Assembly: GCF_001685395.1 (NCBI RefSeq)
Contig: NZ_CP014167.1
Span: 434,001 to 498,000 of the forward strand
Source of the DNA: Paenibacillus yonginensis
GTDB lineage: Bacteria > Bacillota > Bacilli > Paenibacillales > Paenibacillaceae
Length of the DNA stretch: 64,000 bases
Reading direction: 5' to 3'
Part shown: in pieces, positions 24,085 through 33,852 of the stretch
Numbering within the stretch: position 1 is the first letter of the stretch
How the letters are laid out: each line of letters starts with the position of its first letter
The notes under the pieces: model-generated
What the model was told of the DNA's origin: nothing
What the model saw: the letters and a program-made list of their open reading frames with translations, nothing else
Databases searched by the model: none
Made by a program: the position numbers and the translations under genes

Positions 24085-26076
24085 GTGGGAAAAAAATCGA
24101 TCTGGAGCCTTGCAGTTGTAGTTGCCGTAGTGCTGGTAGTTGTCATTTTATTCGTCAATGGCAACAAAGATCGTCAAGCCAAGACGTCTGCAGCGCCGGC
24201 AGAGTCTCAGGCGCCGTCAGCCAATACGGCTGCCAATAATACTTCTTCGTCAGGGGGCGGCTTGAAGGAAGCCCCGATTCTGGCTGAGAAGGTCAAGGCG
24301 GGATCACTGCCGCCGATAGAAGAACGTATGCCGGCTGCAGATGACATTATGGTTGAGCCAACTTACGAGGAAATCGGTAAATACGGCGGTGAATGGCGTT
24401 ATCCTTGGAACGGTCCCGACGATAAATGGGGCATCGAGATGGTGACGGAAGAGCCGTTGTTCCGCTTCAAGCAGGATGGCTCCGGCAGCGTTGAGCCCAA
24501 CGTGGCCAAAAGCTACGATGTGAACGAGGACTCTACTGAATTCACGATCCATCTTCGGGAAGGCATGAAATGGTCGGACGGCGTTCCGTTTACGGCCGAT
24601 GATGTTATTTTCTACTGGGAGCATATGCTGATTCCTGAAACCTTCGGCAAGGCGCTGTACGACTGCTATTATTCGGTGAATCCGGAGACGGGCGAGAAGG
24701 AAAGAGCCGAGGTGACCAAAGTCGACGACTACACGGTCAAAGTGGTGTTCAAGCATCCAAGTGTACAATTCCTGGAGCGGCTGGCGATCGACAACAAGTG
24801 GTTCTTCGCACCGGCTCATTATTACAAAACGATCCTTCCGGAATTCATCGGCGAGGACAAAGCGCTTGAGGTTGCCAAAGAGTATGGCTTTGAAGACACC
24901 CAAAATCTGGGCGTATGGACTGGCTACTATTACTGGCTGTACCCGCAGCGCCCAACTCTCCGCCCTTGGGTCGCAACGAACGATGCCAACAGCGATCGCT
25001 TCATTATGGAGCGCAACCCGTATTACTTCAAAACCGATGCAGAAGGGCAACAGCTTCCTTATATCGACCGCATCGTGCTGACGAAAACGCAGGACCCAAG
25101 CCACAAGCTGCTGGATATGCTGGCCGGCAACGTGGAAGTAGCCCAGTTTGATTTCAAGGATTTCACCGTACTCAAGGAAAATGAACAAAAAGGCGGATAC
25201 CGCGTTATCCCTTGGTCGACGCCAAACTGGTCCAGTACAGGCATTGAGCTGAACCAGACAACCGAGGATCCGAAGCTCCGCGCATTGTTCCAGGACATTC
25301 GCTTCCGCGAAGCACTTTCGGTAGCAGTGGATCGCAAGGAAGTTTCCGAGATCATTACAAGCGGCATGGGCGAACCGGCTCAAGCTTCCGTACCGGAAGG
25401 CCTGCCAGGCTTCCAGGATGGCTGGAACAAGCAGTGGACGGAGTACGATACAACCCGCGCTTCACAGTTGTTTGATGAAATCGGCCTGAAATGGGACAGC
25501 GCTCATAAGTACAGAACCTTTGCCGACGGTTCCCCTCTGTCCATTTTGTTCTATGAGGAAAAAAGCGCCGACAACGAGCAGTTTATCGAACTGGTTCGCA
25601 AATATTACGAAAGCGTCGGTATTAAAACCGAGCTCAAAATCGTGGACCAAGGCAGCTTCTTTGATCTGAAGTACGCCAACAAAATTCCGGCAACGTTCAA
25701 GACGGTCAGCGTCGTTGACGTTTCGCTCAGACCGGACGAGCTTGTTCCTCTGCGCGTTATTACTCCTTGGTTTGGCCACTATGGCTTGTACAACTCTTCC
25801 GGAGGCAAAGAAGGCGTGAAACCGGAAGGGGATGTAGCCAAGATCATGGAATTCTGGGACAAAATCAAGGCAGCGAAGACAAGAGAGGAAATTACGCAGT
25901 ACAGCAACGAGATTATTAAGCTGCATCAGAAGAACCAGTGGGTGATTGGTTACACAGGCCCGACTCCTGTTCTGACCGTTGTCAAAAACAATGTGAAGAA
26001 CGTGCCGGCCCTTGTTAACAGCGATGAGTTCAGAGGACTTGGCTTCGCTCATCCGGATCAATTTTTTATCGAATAG
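24085..26076 (+). CDS. Peptide-type ABC importer substrate-binding protein (family 5)
   Basis: A 663-residue extracytoplasmic binding protein. A hydrophobic N-terminal segment (residues about 5-25) has no lipobox Cys, so it is probably a membrane anchor rather than a lipoprotein signal. A Ser/Ala/Asn-rich linker follows, then the SBP_bac_5 fold from about residue 85 (FTIHLREGMKWSDGVPFTADDVIFYW is diagnostic) to the end. The protein is larger than the OppA average. GTG start at 24085 follows GGAGAG. It supplies the two permeases and two ATPases downstream; peptide, sugar or other ligand cannot be told. Confidence 0.88.
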   Translation: MGKKSIWSLAVVVAVVLVVVILFVNGNKDRQAKTSAAPAESQAPSANTAANNTSSSGGGLKEAPILAEKVKAGSLPPIEERMPAADDIMVEPTYEEIGKYGGEWRYPWNGPDDKWGIEMVTEEPLFRFKQDGSGSVEPNVAKSYDVNEDSTEFTIHLREGMKWSDGVPFTADDVIFYWEHMLIPETFGKALYDCYYSVNPETGEKERAEVTKVDDYTVKVVFKHPSVQFLERLAIDNKWFFAPAHYYKTILPEFIGEDKALEVAKEYGFEDTQNLGVWTGYYYWLYPQRPTLRPWVATNDANSDRFIMERNPYYFKTDAEGQQLPYIDRIVLTKTQDPSHKLLDMLAGNVEVAQFDFKDFTVLKENEQKGGYRVIPWSTPNWSSTGIELNQTTEDPKLRALFQDIRFREALSVAVDRKEVSEIITSGMGEPAQASVPEGLPGFQDGWNKQWTEYDTTRASQLFDEIGLKWDSAHKYRTFADGSPLSILFYEEKSADNEQFIELVRKYYESVGIKTELKIVDQGSFFDLKYANKIPATFKTVSVVDVSLRPDELVPLRVITPWFGHYGLYNSSGGKEGVKPEGDVAKIMEFWDKIKAAKTREEITQYSNEIIKLHQKNQWVIGYTGPTPVLTVVKNNVKNVPALVNSDEFRGLGFAHPDQFFIE

Positions 26077-26102
26077 TATACGAACAATATACGAATCTGC
26101 TT

Positions 26103-26131
26103 ATCAACGGGGAAGTTTCTTCCCCGTTGAT
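26103..26131 (+). promoter_or_regulatory. Intergenic stem-loop between binding protein and permease genes
   Basis: A 12-bp perfect stem (ATCAACGGGGAA with its reverse complement) closes a 5-base loop. No T run follows. Such hairpins after binding-protein genes often protect the upstream message and reduce read-through, giving more binding protein than permease. Confidence 0.6.
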
Positions 26132-26158
26132 CTTGCATGATGAAGAGGGGAACTGCAT

Positions 26159-27157
26159 GTGGTAGGTTACATAACTCGCAGGCTGCTTACGATGATTCCG
26201 GTCGTGCTGCTGATATCGATCATCGTCTTTTTTATCATCCAGCTGCCTCCCGGCGATTTCATCAGCACTTATGCAGCCAAGATGACGACAAGCGGCGAAA
26301 TCATGGACGATGCGGCGCTGCTAAAGCTGCGGGAAGCGTATGGTCTGGATCAGAGCTGGTATATGCAGTATTTCAAGTGGATCTGGGGGATGGTGACTCA
26401 AGGCGATTTCGGCTATTCGCTGAACTATAACCGTCCGGTGGCTTCGATCATCAGCCAATATATGGGCTTTACGGTCATTGTGTCTGTAATTTCCATGCTG
26501 TTTACTTATGCGCTGTCTATTCCAATCGGCATTTACAGTGCGGTGCGGCAGTATTCAATCGGTGATTATATCTTTACGGCTATCGGCTTTATCGGCATGG
26601 CTACACCTAATTTTCTGCTGGCGATTATTCTTATGTATTTCTCCTATGTCTATGTCGGCGACCCGATGCTGGGACTGTTCTCGCCGGAATTTGCAGAGCA
26701 GGCTTGGTCCTATGAGAAATTCAAGGACTTTCTTAAACATATGATCATTCCCGTTATCGTGATCGGCACGGGCAGCACCTGCGATCTGATCCGCGTCATG
26801 CGGGCGCAGATGCTGGATGAAATGGACAAGCCTTATATGCTCACCGCAAGGGCCAAGGGATTGTCCGAAGCGCGGATTATTTTCAAATATCCGGTTCGTG
26901 CCGCCATCAATCCGATCGTCAGTACCATAGGATGGTCGCTGACCTCCATTTTCACAGGGGCGACTATTACGGCGATCGTGCTGAACCTGCCGGTACAGGG
27001 ACCTGTTATGTATCAGGCGCTGCTGTCCCAGGACATGTATTTGGCGGGGACCTGGCTGCTGTTTATGGCCGCTTGTATTGTGCTGGGTACGCTCATATCA
27101 GATATTTTGCTGGTATGGCTTGACCCTCGAATCCGGATGCAGAGAAAAGGAATGTGA
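26159..27157 (+). CDS. ABC importer permease, DppB/OppB type
   Basis: A 332-residue inner-membrane permease. The N terminus YITRRLLTMIPVVLLISIIVFFIIQ is the conserved first helix of DppB/OppB proteins, and the EAA loop is ARAKGLSEARIIFKYPVRAAINP near residue 225. It starts with GTG at 26159 after GAGGGG. The next permease gene begins 3 bases after its stop, so both are co-translated. It forms one half of the membrane channel. Confidence 0.92.
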   Translation: MVGYITRRLLTMIPVVLLISIIVFFIIQLPPGDFISTYAAKMTTSGEIMDDAALLKLREAYGLDQSWYMQYFKWIWGMVTQGDFGYSLNYNRPVASIISQYMGFTVIVSVISMLFTYALSIPIGIYSAVRQYSIGDYIFTAIGFIGMATPNFLLAIILMYFSYVYVGDPMLGLFSPEFAEQAWSYEKFKDFLKHMIIPVIVIGTGSTCDLIRVMRAQMLDEMDKPYMLTARAKGLSEARIIFKYPVRAAINPIVSTIGWSLTSIFTGATITAIVLNLPVQGPVMYQALLSQDMYLAGTWLLFMAACIVLGTLISDILLVWLDPRIRMQRKGM

Positions 27158-27160
27158 TCG

Positions 27161-28309
27161 ATGTATACGCAGATGAAGAAGAATTCTGGTTTATGGTCCA
27201 GATTGTTTTCGGTCAAGAGAGAGGAAGACACTTATTACGCGGAATCCCACATCCGTCTTATGTTCCGCAAGCTCATGAGGCACAAGCTGGCACGGATCAG
27301 TTTGATTGTGCTGGCCTTGATGTATCTGCTGGCCTTATTCGGGAACTTTGTTGCTCCGCAGGGGCTGGACAACTATGACAGCGAGCAGCTGAACAGCCGT
27401 CCATCGAAGCTTCACTTTGTGGATGCAGACGGGAATTTTCACCTCCGGCCGTTCGTCTACGGCCTTAAATCGGAGCGGGATCCGGTTACTCTGCGCAAAA
27501 GGTTTGTGGAGGACCCCTCCGAAAGGTATCCTTTGAAATTTTTTGTAACGGGAACGGAATATAAATTTCTGGGCCTAATCCCCGGTAATTTGCATTTGTT
27601 TGGTGTAGAAAGTCCGGGACGCCTGTTTATCTTCGGTACGGACGACATGGGACGGGACCTGTTCTCCCGAATTGTGCTCGGCAGCCAGATATCCCTGACG
27701 ATTCCGCTTGTCGGCGTCGCGATCAGCTTTGTGCTGGGGCTGCTGCTGGGCGGCATCTCCGGCTATTTTGGCGGCATCGTTGACAGTATTGTGCAGCGTG
27801 TTATTGAAATCATACGATCTTTCCCGACCCTGCCGCTCTGGATGGCGCTTTCGGCGGCTATACCGGCGCGGATTCCGGTCGTGCAGATGTTTTTCTATAT
27901 TACGATTATTATGGCCTTTATCGAGTGGACGGGACTTGCCCGGGTAGTACGCAGCCGGTTCATATCCCTTCGGAATGAGGATTATGTAATGGCGGCGAAA
28001 ATTTCCGGTGTGAGCAATGCGCGGATTATCTTTGTCCACCTGGTGCCGGGCTTTATGAGTTATCTGGTTGTGGCGATGACGCTGGCGGTTCCGGCAATGA
28101 TTATCGGCGAAACGGCGATCAGCTTTCTCGGGCTGGGCATTCGTTCCCCGGCGGCAAGCTGGGGCGTGCTGATGCAGGAAGCGCAGAAGATGGAGAACGT
28201 GGCGCTGTATCCTTGGAAACTGATTCCGCTTGGCTTCGTTATATCTACGGTACTCGCTTTTAACTTTCTGGGCGATGGCTTGCGCGATGCTGCCGACCCC
28301 TATAAATGA
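27161..28309 (+). CDS. ABC importer permease, DppC/OppC type
   Basis: A 382-residue permease, longer than the usual 300 or so because of a hydrophilic insert (residues about 70-145) between the first helix and FGTDDMGRDLFSRIVLGSQISL, the typical DppC start of the core. The EAA loop is MAAKISGVSNARIIFVHLVPGF and the end is FNFLGDGLRDAADPY, both usual. AAAGGAATG upstream gives the start. It pairs with the preceding permease. The long external insert is also common in related family-5 importers of Rhizobium-like type. Confidence 0.9.
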   Translation: MYTQMKKNSGLWSRLFSVKREEDTYYAESHIRLMFRKLMRHKLARISLIVLALMYLLALFGNFVAPQGLDNYDSEQLNSRPSKLHFVDADGNFHLRPFVYGLKSERDPVTLRKRFVEDPSERYPLKFFVTGTEYKFLGLIPGNLHLFGVESPGRLFIFGTDDMGRDLFSRIVLGSQISLTIPLVGVAISFVLGLLLGGISGYFGGIVDSIVQRVIEIIRSFPTLPLWMALSAAIPARIPVVQMFFYITIIMAFIEWTGLARVVRSRFISLRNEDYVMAAKISGVSNARIIFVHLVPGFMSYLVVAMTLAVPAMIIGETAISFLGLGIRSPAASWGVLMQEAQKMENVALYPWKLIPLGFVISTVLAFNFLGDGLRDAADPYK

Positions 28310-28384
28310 TGAGTTATAACAGATGATTATCAAGATAAAGATGAACATGGCTGAAATAAACAGGCAGACAGTGAGGTTGAGGAG

Positions 28385-29479
28385 ATGACAATGACGAAAA
28401 CGGCGGCAGAGAAGACCGGTCAGGCGGCGGATGAGCTTCTGAATCCAGAGCCGGCTCCGGATCAGACAGTGCTTCGCGTAGAGGATCTGAAGGTTCATTT
28501 TCCGGTGGAACGCGGCCTGCTGAAGGCGGTAAACGGCGTCAGCTTTCAGGTGTCCAAAGGCAAAACACTGGGCATCGTCGGGGAGTCGGGCTGCGGCAAA
28601 AGCATTACAGGCAAAGCGATTCTAGGCATCCAGCCGAAGAAAACGAAGGTTTCCGGCTCGGTTTGGCTGGGCGATACCGATTTGCTGAAGCTGAAGCCGG
28701 ACGGCAAGGAAATTCGAGCGATCCGCGGCAGCAAAATCGGAATGATTTTTCAGGAGCCGATGGCGGCTTTCTCCCCGCTGTACACAGTGGGCAATCAAAT
28801 CATGGAATCGATCCTGCTTCACCGGACCCGGAACAAAAGAGAAGCGCTTGAGCTGACGATCGACATGCTGAGAAGGGTGGGTATCGCCAATCCCGAGAAA
28901 CGTTTCTATCAGTATCCCCATGAATTCTCCGGGGGAATGATGCAGCGGGCAATGATCGCGATGGCGCTGTCCTGCGGTCCGGAGGTGCTGATTGCAGATG
29001 AACCAACAACGGCGCTTGACGTTACGATTCAGGCCCAAGTGCTCGCCTTGATGAAGGAGCTGCAGGAGCAGTTCGGCATGGCGATCCTGTTTATTACGCA
29101 CGATTTGGGCATCGTAGCGGAAATGTGCGACGAGGTTGCTGTGATGTATTTGGGAAAAGTGGTGGAGCAAGCGCCGGTCCGGGAGATTTACCGGAATCCG
29201 AAGCATCCGTATACCCAAGGACTGCTGCGCTCGATTCCATCCCTGGACCGCACTGTTGAGCGGCTGGAATCGATTGAAGGCACCGTGCCTGTGCCGCTGA
29301 ATATGCCGCCGATGTGCGGCTTTTACGATCGCTGCAGCCAGCGGATTCCCGGCGTATGCAACGTGCAGAATCCGGAAGCTGTGCAGCTGTCGGACCGTCA
29401 TACGGCAAGCTGCTTCCTTTATTGGCCGGAAGCAAGCGGAGGGGAAGAGAGGAGGAATGAACATGTCGTTAATGCCTGA
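28385..29479 (+). CDS. ABC importer ATPase, DppD/OppD type
   Basis: A 364-residue ATP-binding subunit with Walker A GESGCGKS, signature FSGGMMQRAMIAMAL, Walker B VLIADEPTTALD and the C-terminal oligopeptide-transporter extension containing a Cys cluster region (MPPMCGFYDRCSQRIPGVC) that in relatives may bind an iron-sulfur cluster. The ATG at 28385 or 28391 is possible; GAGGAG favours 28391. The end overlaps the next ATPase gene by 23 bases. It energises the permeases together with the OppF-type subunit. Confidence 0.92.
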   Translation: MTMTKTAAEKTGQAADELLNPEPAPDQTVLRVEDLKVHFPVERGLLKAVNGVSFQVSKGKTLGIVGESGCGKSITGKAILGIQPKKTKVSGSVWLGDTDLLKLKPDGKEIRAIRGSKIGMIFQEPMAAFSPLYTVGNQIMESILLHRTRNKREALELTIDMLRRVGIANPEKRFYQYPHEFSGGMMQRAMIAMALSCGPEVLIADEPTTALDVTIQAQVLALMKELQEQFGMAILFITHDLGIVAEMCDEVAVMYLGKVVEQAPVREIYRNPKHPYTQGLLRSIPSLDRTVERLESIEGTVPVPLNMPPMCGFYDRCSQRIPGVCNVQNPEAVQLSDRHTASCFLYWPEASGGEERRNEHVVNA

Positions 29480-30611
29480 GCAAACGCTTGAACAAAGGCT
29501 AGATCAAAAGCCCGAGCAAATGCTTGAGCAGCCGATCATGGATGTCGTTAATCTGGTCAAAGAGTATGACGGCGACGGCGGAGGCAGAAGCCTTAAACGT
29601 GCAGCGGCGCCTGTACGGGCCGTGGCTGATGTTTCTTTTTCTATCCGGCGTGCGGAAACGCTGAGTCTTGTCGGTGAATCGGGCTGCGGCAAAACAACGC
29701 TGGGCCGCTGTCTGGTTCGCGGGATCGAGCCGACCTCCGGCCAGGTGAATTATCGGATGGAAGACGGGCGCAGCATCGATTTCCTGAAGGCAACCAAACA
29801 GGAATATAAGGCGATTCGCCCGGGCATTCAGATGATTTTTCAGGACCCCTACTCTTCGCTTAATCCGAGAATGACCGTGTACGAAATTATCAGCGAGCCG
29901 CTGCGGGCCTTCGGCGGACTCAGCAAAGCAGAGATTGACGAGCGAGTCCGGACGATCGCCGGGCAAACCGGGCTGGATCCCAGCTTTTTGAAGAGGTATC
30001 CGCATGCTTTCTCCGGCGGACAGCGGCAGCGGATCGGCATTGCCCGCGCACTTGTCACCCGGCCTAAAGTCGTGGTGTGCGACGAGGCGGTATCCGCGCT
30101 GGACGTGTCGGTTCAGGCGCAGATTATCAACCTGCTTAAAGATCTGCAGCAGCAGTATGAGATGACGTATTTGTTCATTTCGCATGACCTTTCGGTCGTC
30201 AAGCATATTTCAGATCGGATTGCCGTTATGTATTTGGGGAAAATCATCGAGCTGTCAGATGCGAAAGCCTTGTTCCGCCAGCCGCTGCATCCTTATACGG
30301 AAGCGCTGATCTCTTCAGCTCCCCGGCCTGATCCGGAGGCGAAGAAGGAACGGATTATTTTGCAGGGGGAGGTGCCAAATCCGGCTAGTCCGCCTTCCGG
30401 ATGCCGGTTCCATCCCCGCTGCGCTTACCGGACCTCGCTCTGCGAGCAGACAGAGCCGGAGCTGTGCGCTATGAAGGACGGCCGTCAGGTCGCCTGCCAT
30501 TATGCTGAGGAATTGAACCTGCAGGGCGTTTCGGCTTTCGGGCCGGGAGCTTCCTTGGAATCCTCCAGAAATTCGGCTTCGGTGCAACAGGAGCTGGCAA
30601 GTCTCGTATAG
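29457..30611 (+). CDS. ABC importer ATPase, DppF/OppF type
   Basis: A 384-residue ATP-binding subunit. Walker A is GESGCGKTT, the signature [15 protein letters not shown] and Walker [13 protein letters not shown]. The C-terminal oligopeptide-type tail has [18 protein letters not shown]. An unusual N terminus of repeated Glu/Gln/Leu ([18 protein letters not shown]) precedes the ABC domain. GAGGAGG lies just upstream. It overlaps the OppD-type gene and is followed, 50 bases on, by a HAD-type gene. Confidence 0.92.
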   Translation: MNMSLMPEQTLEQRLDQKPEQMLEQPIMDVVNLVKEYDGDGGGRSLKRAAAPVRAVADVSFSIRRAETLSLVGESGCGKTTLGRCLVRGIEPTSGQVNYRMEDGRSIDFLKATKQEYKAIRPGIQMIFQDPYSSLNPRMTVYEIISEPLRAFGGLSKAEIDERVRTIAGQTGLDPSFLKRYPHAFSGGQRQRIGIARALVTRPKVVVCDEAVSALDVSVQAQIINLLKDLQQQYEMTYLFISHDLSVVKHISDRIAVMYLGKIIELSDAKALFRQPLHPYTEALISSAPRPDPEAKKERIILQGEVPNPASPPSGCRFHPRCAYRTSLCEQTEPELCAMKDGRQVACHYAEELNLQGVSAFGPGASLESSRNSASVQQELASLV

Positions 30612-30661
30612 AATAAGATTCTAAGGATTCAAAATACAGGACATAAACAAAGGAGCTCGGC

Positions 30662-31213
30662 ATGGACAATAAACGGCTTGTTATCTTTCTGGATAGCGGA
30701 GATACGATCATTGACGAGTCTACGGAAGTAAGGAATGACGAAGGTATCGTAGTCAGTGCGGACGTGATTCCCGGTGCGGATACGATGGTCAAGACGCTTT
30801 ACGAACGGGGTTATACGCTCGTGCTGGTAGCGGACGGGGATACGCAGTCTTTCTATAACGTGATGAAGCAAAACGGATTGTTCGACTATTTTACGGCTTT
30901 GATTATTTCCGATAGCATCAAGGCAACCAAGCCGAGTCCCCGCATGTTCAAGGCAGCGGCGGGTGCGGTAGAGCTGACTGAGCAGGATTATGGGCGGGTT
31001 ATCATGGTTGGCAACAACCTGAGCCGTGATGTTAAAGGAGCAAATGCGCTGGGCATCACCAGCGTTTTTCAGAGCTGGACCCCGCGTTATCCGCATGAAC
31101 CTGCCGACGAAACCGAGCGGCCCGACTTTATCATTTTGGAGCCGCTGGAGCTGCTGGAATTGGCTGACCGTCTGAATGAACAGCTGGAGGCGGAGCTGCA
31201 AATCCGCGGCTGA
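30662..31213 (+). CDS. HAD-superfamily hydrolase-like protein
   Basis: A 183-residue HAD protein. Motif I reads FLDSGDTI, so the nucleophile Asp is present but the usual second Asp two residues on is Gly, with an Asp one place later. Motif II is VLVADG, the motif III Lys lies in IKATKPSPRMF and motif IV is VGNNLSRDVKGA. AAAGGAG precedes the ATG. It closes the ABC importer operon and may dephosphorylate or otherwise process the imported compound. The altered motif I makes phosphatase activity less certain. Confidence 0.82.
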   Translation: MDNKRLVIFLDSGDTIIDESTEVRNDEGIVVSADVIPGADTMVKTLYERGYTLVLVADGDTQSFYNVMKQNGLFDYFTALIISDSIKATKPSPRMFKAAAGAVELTEQDYGRVIMVGNNLSRDVKGANALGITSVFQSWTPRYPHEPADETERPDFIILEPLELLELADRLNEQLEAELQIRG

Positions 31214-31308
31214 AAGGCTGGGTGGCTGAATGGTTGCATGGCTGGATTCTGAAGTCTAGATTCTACAGCTTGAACCCAAAGGTTTTTATGAGAATAAATA
31301 ACTGTATG

Positions 31309-31345
31309 CCCCGCGTCGGAATGTTTCCGGTTCGGGGTTTGTTTT
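31309..31345 (+). terminator. Intrinsic terminator of the ABC-HAD operon
   Basis: CCCCG pairs with CGGGG and an inner GGAA/TTCC extends the stem; TTTGTTTT follows. It separates the operon from the second SDR gene. Confidence 0.8.
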
Positions 31346-31416
31346 ATCCCTCGAACTTATTGTAAATTAGAAGGGAAAATGTCTGTATATTATTGGAAAA
31401 TGGGAGGCGTTTGGAG

Positions 31417-32190
31417 ATGGCGCAAGTCAGTTTTGATCTGAGCGGCAAAGTTGCAATCGTGACTGGAGCAGGCAGGGGAATTGGAAGAGTACTTGCGGAA
31501 GGTCTGGCGTTTGCGGGAGCGGATGTGGTCCTGACGGCAAGAACGGAAGTGGAAGTGGTTCAGGCTGCTGACGAAATCCGACAGGCGACAGGCCGGAAGA
31601 CGCTTGGCCTTTCTTGTGACGTGACGGATAAACAGGCCGTAAATTCCGTTGTCCAGCGGGTGGTTGAAGAATTTGGCCATATTGATATTCTTGTGAACAA
31701 TGCCGGGACGACCATTCGCAAGACCGCCTTTGAATTTGGTGAAGAAGAGTGGGATTTTATTTTTGACACGAACCTTAAATCGATTTTCTTTATCTCCCAG
31801 GCGGTTGGAAGGCATATGGTTGAACAACAATACGGCCGTATGGTTAACATCTCCTCCGCCGCCTCGGAAATGACCCTCTCATTCTCAACAGCCTACGGCC
31901 CGAGCAAAGCGGGTGTCGTCCAGCTGACGAGGCAGCTGGCGACGGAATGGGCCAAATTCGGCGTAACGGTTAATGCCGTCAGCCCGTGGTTTTTCAGAAC
32001 GCCGCTCACTTATGAAAATCTGGACAAGCCTGAAGTGAAGCAGGTCATTGAACAGCGGACGCCAATGGGCCGATATGGGGAAGTGATCGAGCTTGTGTCT
32101 CCGGTTTTGTTCTTTTGCTCGGATGCCTCCAGTTATGTAACCGGTCAAAATTTGCTGGTTGACGGCGGCGCCTCTCATTTTGCTTTCTAA
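31417..32190 (+). CDS. Short-chain dehydrogenase (gluconate 5-dehydrogenase-like)
   Basis: A 257-residue SDR. The Rossmann motif is TGAGRGIG, NNAGTTIRK near residue 90 and the active site AYGPSKAGV near residue 155, ending in GQNLLVDGGASHF. The pattern resembles gluconate 5-dehydrogenase and KduD-type enzymes that interconvert keto and hydroxy groups of sugar acids. I chose ATG 31417 because GGGAGG lies 9 bases upstream; a TTG at 31393 extends the frame. It stands alone after the ABC operon terminator and before the decayed gene region. Exact substrate unknown. Confidence 0.87.
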   Translation: MAQVSFDLSGKVAIVTGAGRGIGRVLAEGLAFAGADVVLTARTEVEVVQAADEIRQATGRKTLGLSCDVTDKQAVNSVVQRVVEEFGHIDILVNNAGTTIRKTAFEFGEEEWDFIFDTNLKSIFFISQAVGRHMVEQQYGRMVNISSAASEMTLSFSTAYGPSKAGVVQLTRQLATEWAKFGVTVNAVSPWFFRTPLTYENLDKPEVKQVIEQRTPMGRYGEVIELVSPVLFFCSDASSYVTGQNLLVDGGASHFAF

Positions 32191-32310
32191 ACGGATTCAA
32201 TTGCGGCTATGTCTCACTTAATCAATTAATCCGAGGCGGATGAGGTTGGCGGTAACCGGACGTTTTCCGATTTCGCGTTTCCGAATGGCACAGGTCCGAG
32301 AAAGACCCTC

Positions 32311-32695
32311 TCAGAAAATGGCTGGCTGCGGAATCGGTTTGTCCGTGCCGCCGCCGGCATGGAACGTCCGCATATCCTGCAGTGGGGAAAGCCCGAACAA
32401 CCTTTTATATTCACGGCTGAATTGCGTTGCGCTCTGGTAGCCGACCCACAGCGCAGATTCGGTTAAATTGACGCCGTCAAGAAGCGGGCTGCTTTAGTTG
32501 GCAGTAATCCACTCAATCACTTTGCTGATCCTCTCAGCTTCCTGATGCAGCAGCATATTTTGAAGAAAAGCGCGCCTTCCTCGTCTGCGAGGAGCCAATA
32601 GATAAATTCCCGCTTCACGGCTGGAGCCAGATACCGGGCAGCCTGGCTGTCCGAGGAGATCCGTAGGAGTTTTTCAAAGCTATAGAGAAAAGCCC
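32311..32695 (-). pseudogene. AraC-family regulator remnant
   Basis: Minus-strand fragments in different frames match an AraC_N-type regulator in order. The first piece reads AARYLAPAVKREFIYWLLADEEGA; the second, after a frameshift, reads LLHQEAERISKVIEWITAN and a stop; the third is the second half of the HTH, LTESALWVGYQSATQFSREY followed by KRLFGLSPLQDMRTF, with a stop at 32311. The first HTH helix pair between pieces two and three is missing, and no start is visible. Confidence 0.8.
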
Positions 32696-32795
32696 TCTTT
32701 TAGCACATATGCCCTTGCGGTTGTTCGTTTATGGAGCATCTGGTGTGGCCTCATTCCCGGCTTCTTGTTAGGGTTCGGCTTCGAATTTGACTTCA

Positions 32796-33432
32796 CTATT
32801 CGGCTGTAAATCCCCATTCGGACTGCATCAGTCCGCGCAGTGCTTTGGCAAAGCCGGCGCTGCCCCGGCGGATTTCATCCGCTTTGGCTTTGGCATGGGG
32901 CACCAGCTTGCACCATAAATGGAGTCGGCCTTCGGGGACTGTATAAAGGACCAAGTCACCAAGCACCTCGTTTGAAGATCAGCTGCATCCGCAGCCGGTT
33001 TAGATGTGGCTCGAATTGCGGCGATTTTAGGAACTGAAGCGGCCACCTGCTGCGGAATGACGATGAGGCCAAAGTCCATCTGCTGCCGGGCATCGGCCAG
33101 TCTTTCTACGATGGCATGCGGGGCAACCATCCAGCCGACCCGCAGTCCGGAAGCGGCGATTTTGGAGAACGAGCCGATGTTCAGCACGGAGCCGTTGACG
33201 TCCGCCGCTTCAAGCGGCAGCGGGGCTTCTCCGTTATAGGCCGTCAGGCTGAACGGATCGTCCTCGACGATTGGGAGCCTCAGCTCGCTGGCGACGTCCA
33301 GCAGCTGCTTGCGGCGTTCGGCGCTCGTTACCGTGCCGGTCGGATTCTGAAAATTAGGATTCAGGAACACCATCTTGATCCGGTGTTTCTTATGGAGCAG
33401 CCGGATCTCCGACGGGTTCGGAACGCCTGCTG
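32796..33432 (-). pseudogene. MocR-type PLP aminotransferase remnant
   Basis: The minus strand encodes the C-terminal part of a fold-type I aminotransferase such as the MocR or 2-aminoadipate group: FLNPNFQNPTGTVTSAERRK, then GSFSKIAASGLRVGWMVAP containing the PLP-binding Lys, then a frameshift after VIPQQVAA. The original end, GRLHLWCKLVPHAKAKADEI to GFTAE, is readable in another frame and stops at 32796. The N-terminal half is gone at a junction near 33432 with a plus-strand nitrilase fragment. Confidence 0.82.
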
Positions 33433-33852
33433 TGGGGACAGGGAGACGTCAGCACACTTCCCGTTATCGATACGCCGTTCGGCAGGATCGGAGGATTGAT
33501 CTGCTGGGAAAATTACATGACGCCGGCCCGCACAGCCCTGTATGCTGAAGGCATTGATATTTATATCGCGCCTACGGCAGATGCCCGCGATACGTGGCAG
33601 GCACGATCCGGCATATCGCCTGCGAAGGCCCCTGCTTTGTGATCGCCTGCAACCAGTTTGCGACCAAAGCTTCTTATACCGCCGATCTGGACGGTTACGA
33701 AGAGCTGGAGCAGGACGGCGAGATTTTGAGCAGGGGCGGCAGCGCCATCGTAGGGCCGCTTGACGATTATGTAGCCGAGCCGCTTTACGATGAGGAAGGG
33801 ATCGTGTTTTGCCACGCTGGACCTAGGGGCACCAGGACTCGCCGCTTTCCGC
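33433..33852 (+). pseudogene. Nitrilase remnant
   Basis: The plus strand reads [20 protein letters not shown] and then [20 protein letters not shown], where Cys is the nitrilase nucleophile, through [12 protein letters not shown] one-base loss near 33601 shifts the frame, which continues [19 protein letters not shown] and GGSAIVGPLDDYVAEPLYDE. A second shift near 33800 leads to FATLDLG. The N-terminal part with the catalytic Glu and Lys is missing. The remnant runs into a histidine phosphatase piece. Confidence 0.82.

Noticed and set aside
24304-25383. A 359-codon minus-strand open frame opposite the family-5 binding protein gene
   Set aside because: It lies wholly inside a clear coding gene on the other strand and has no domain or ribosome binding site.
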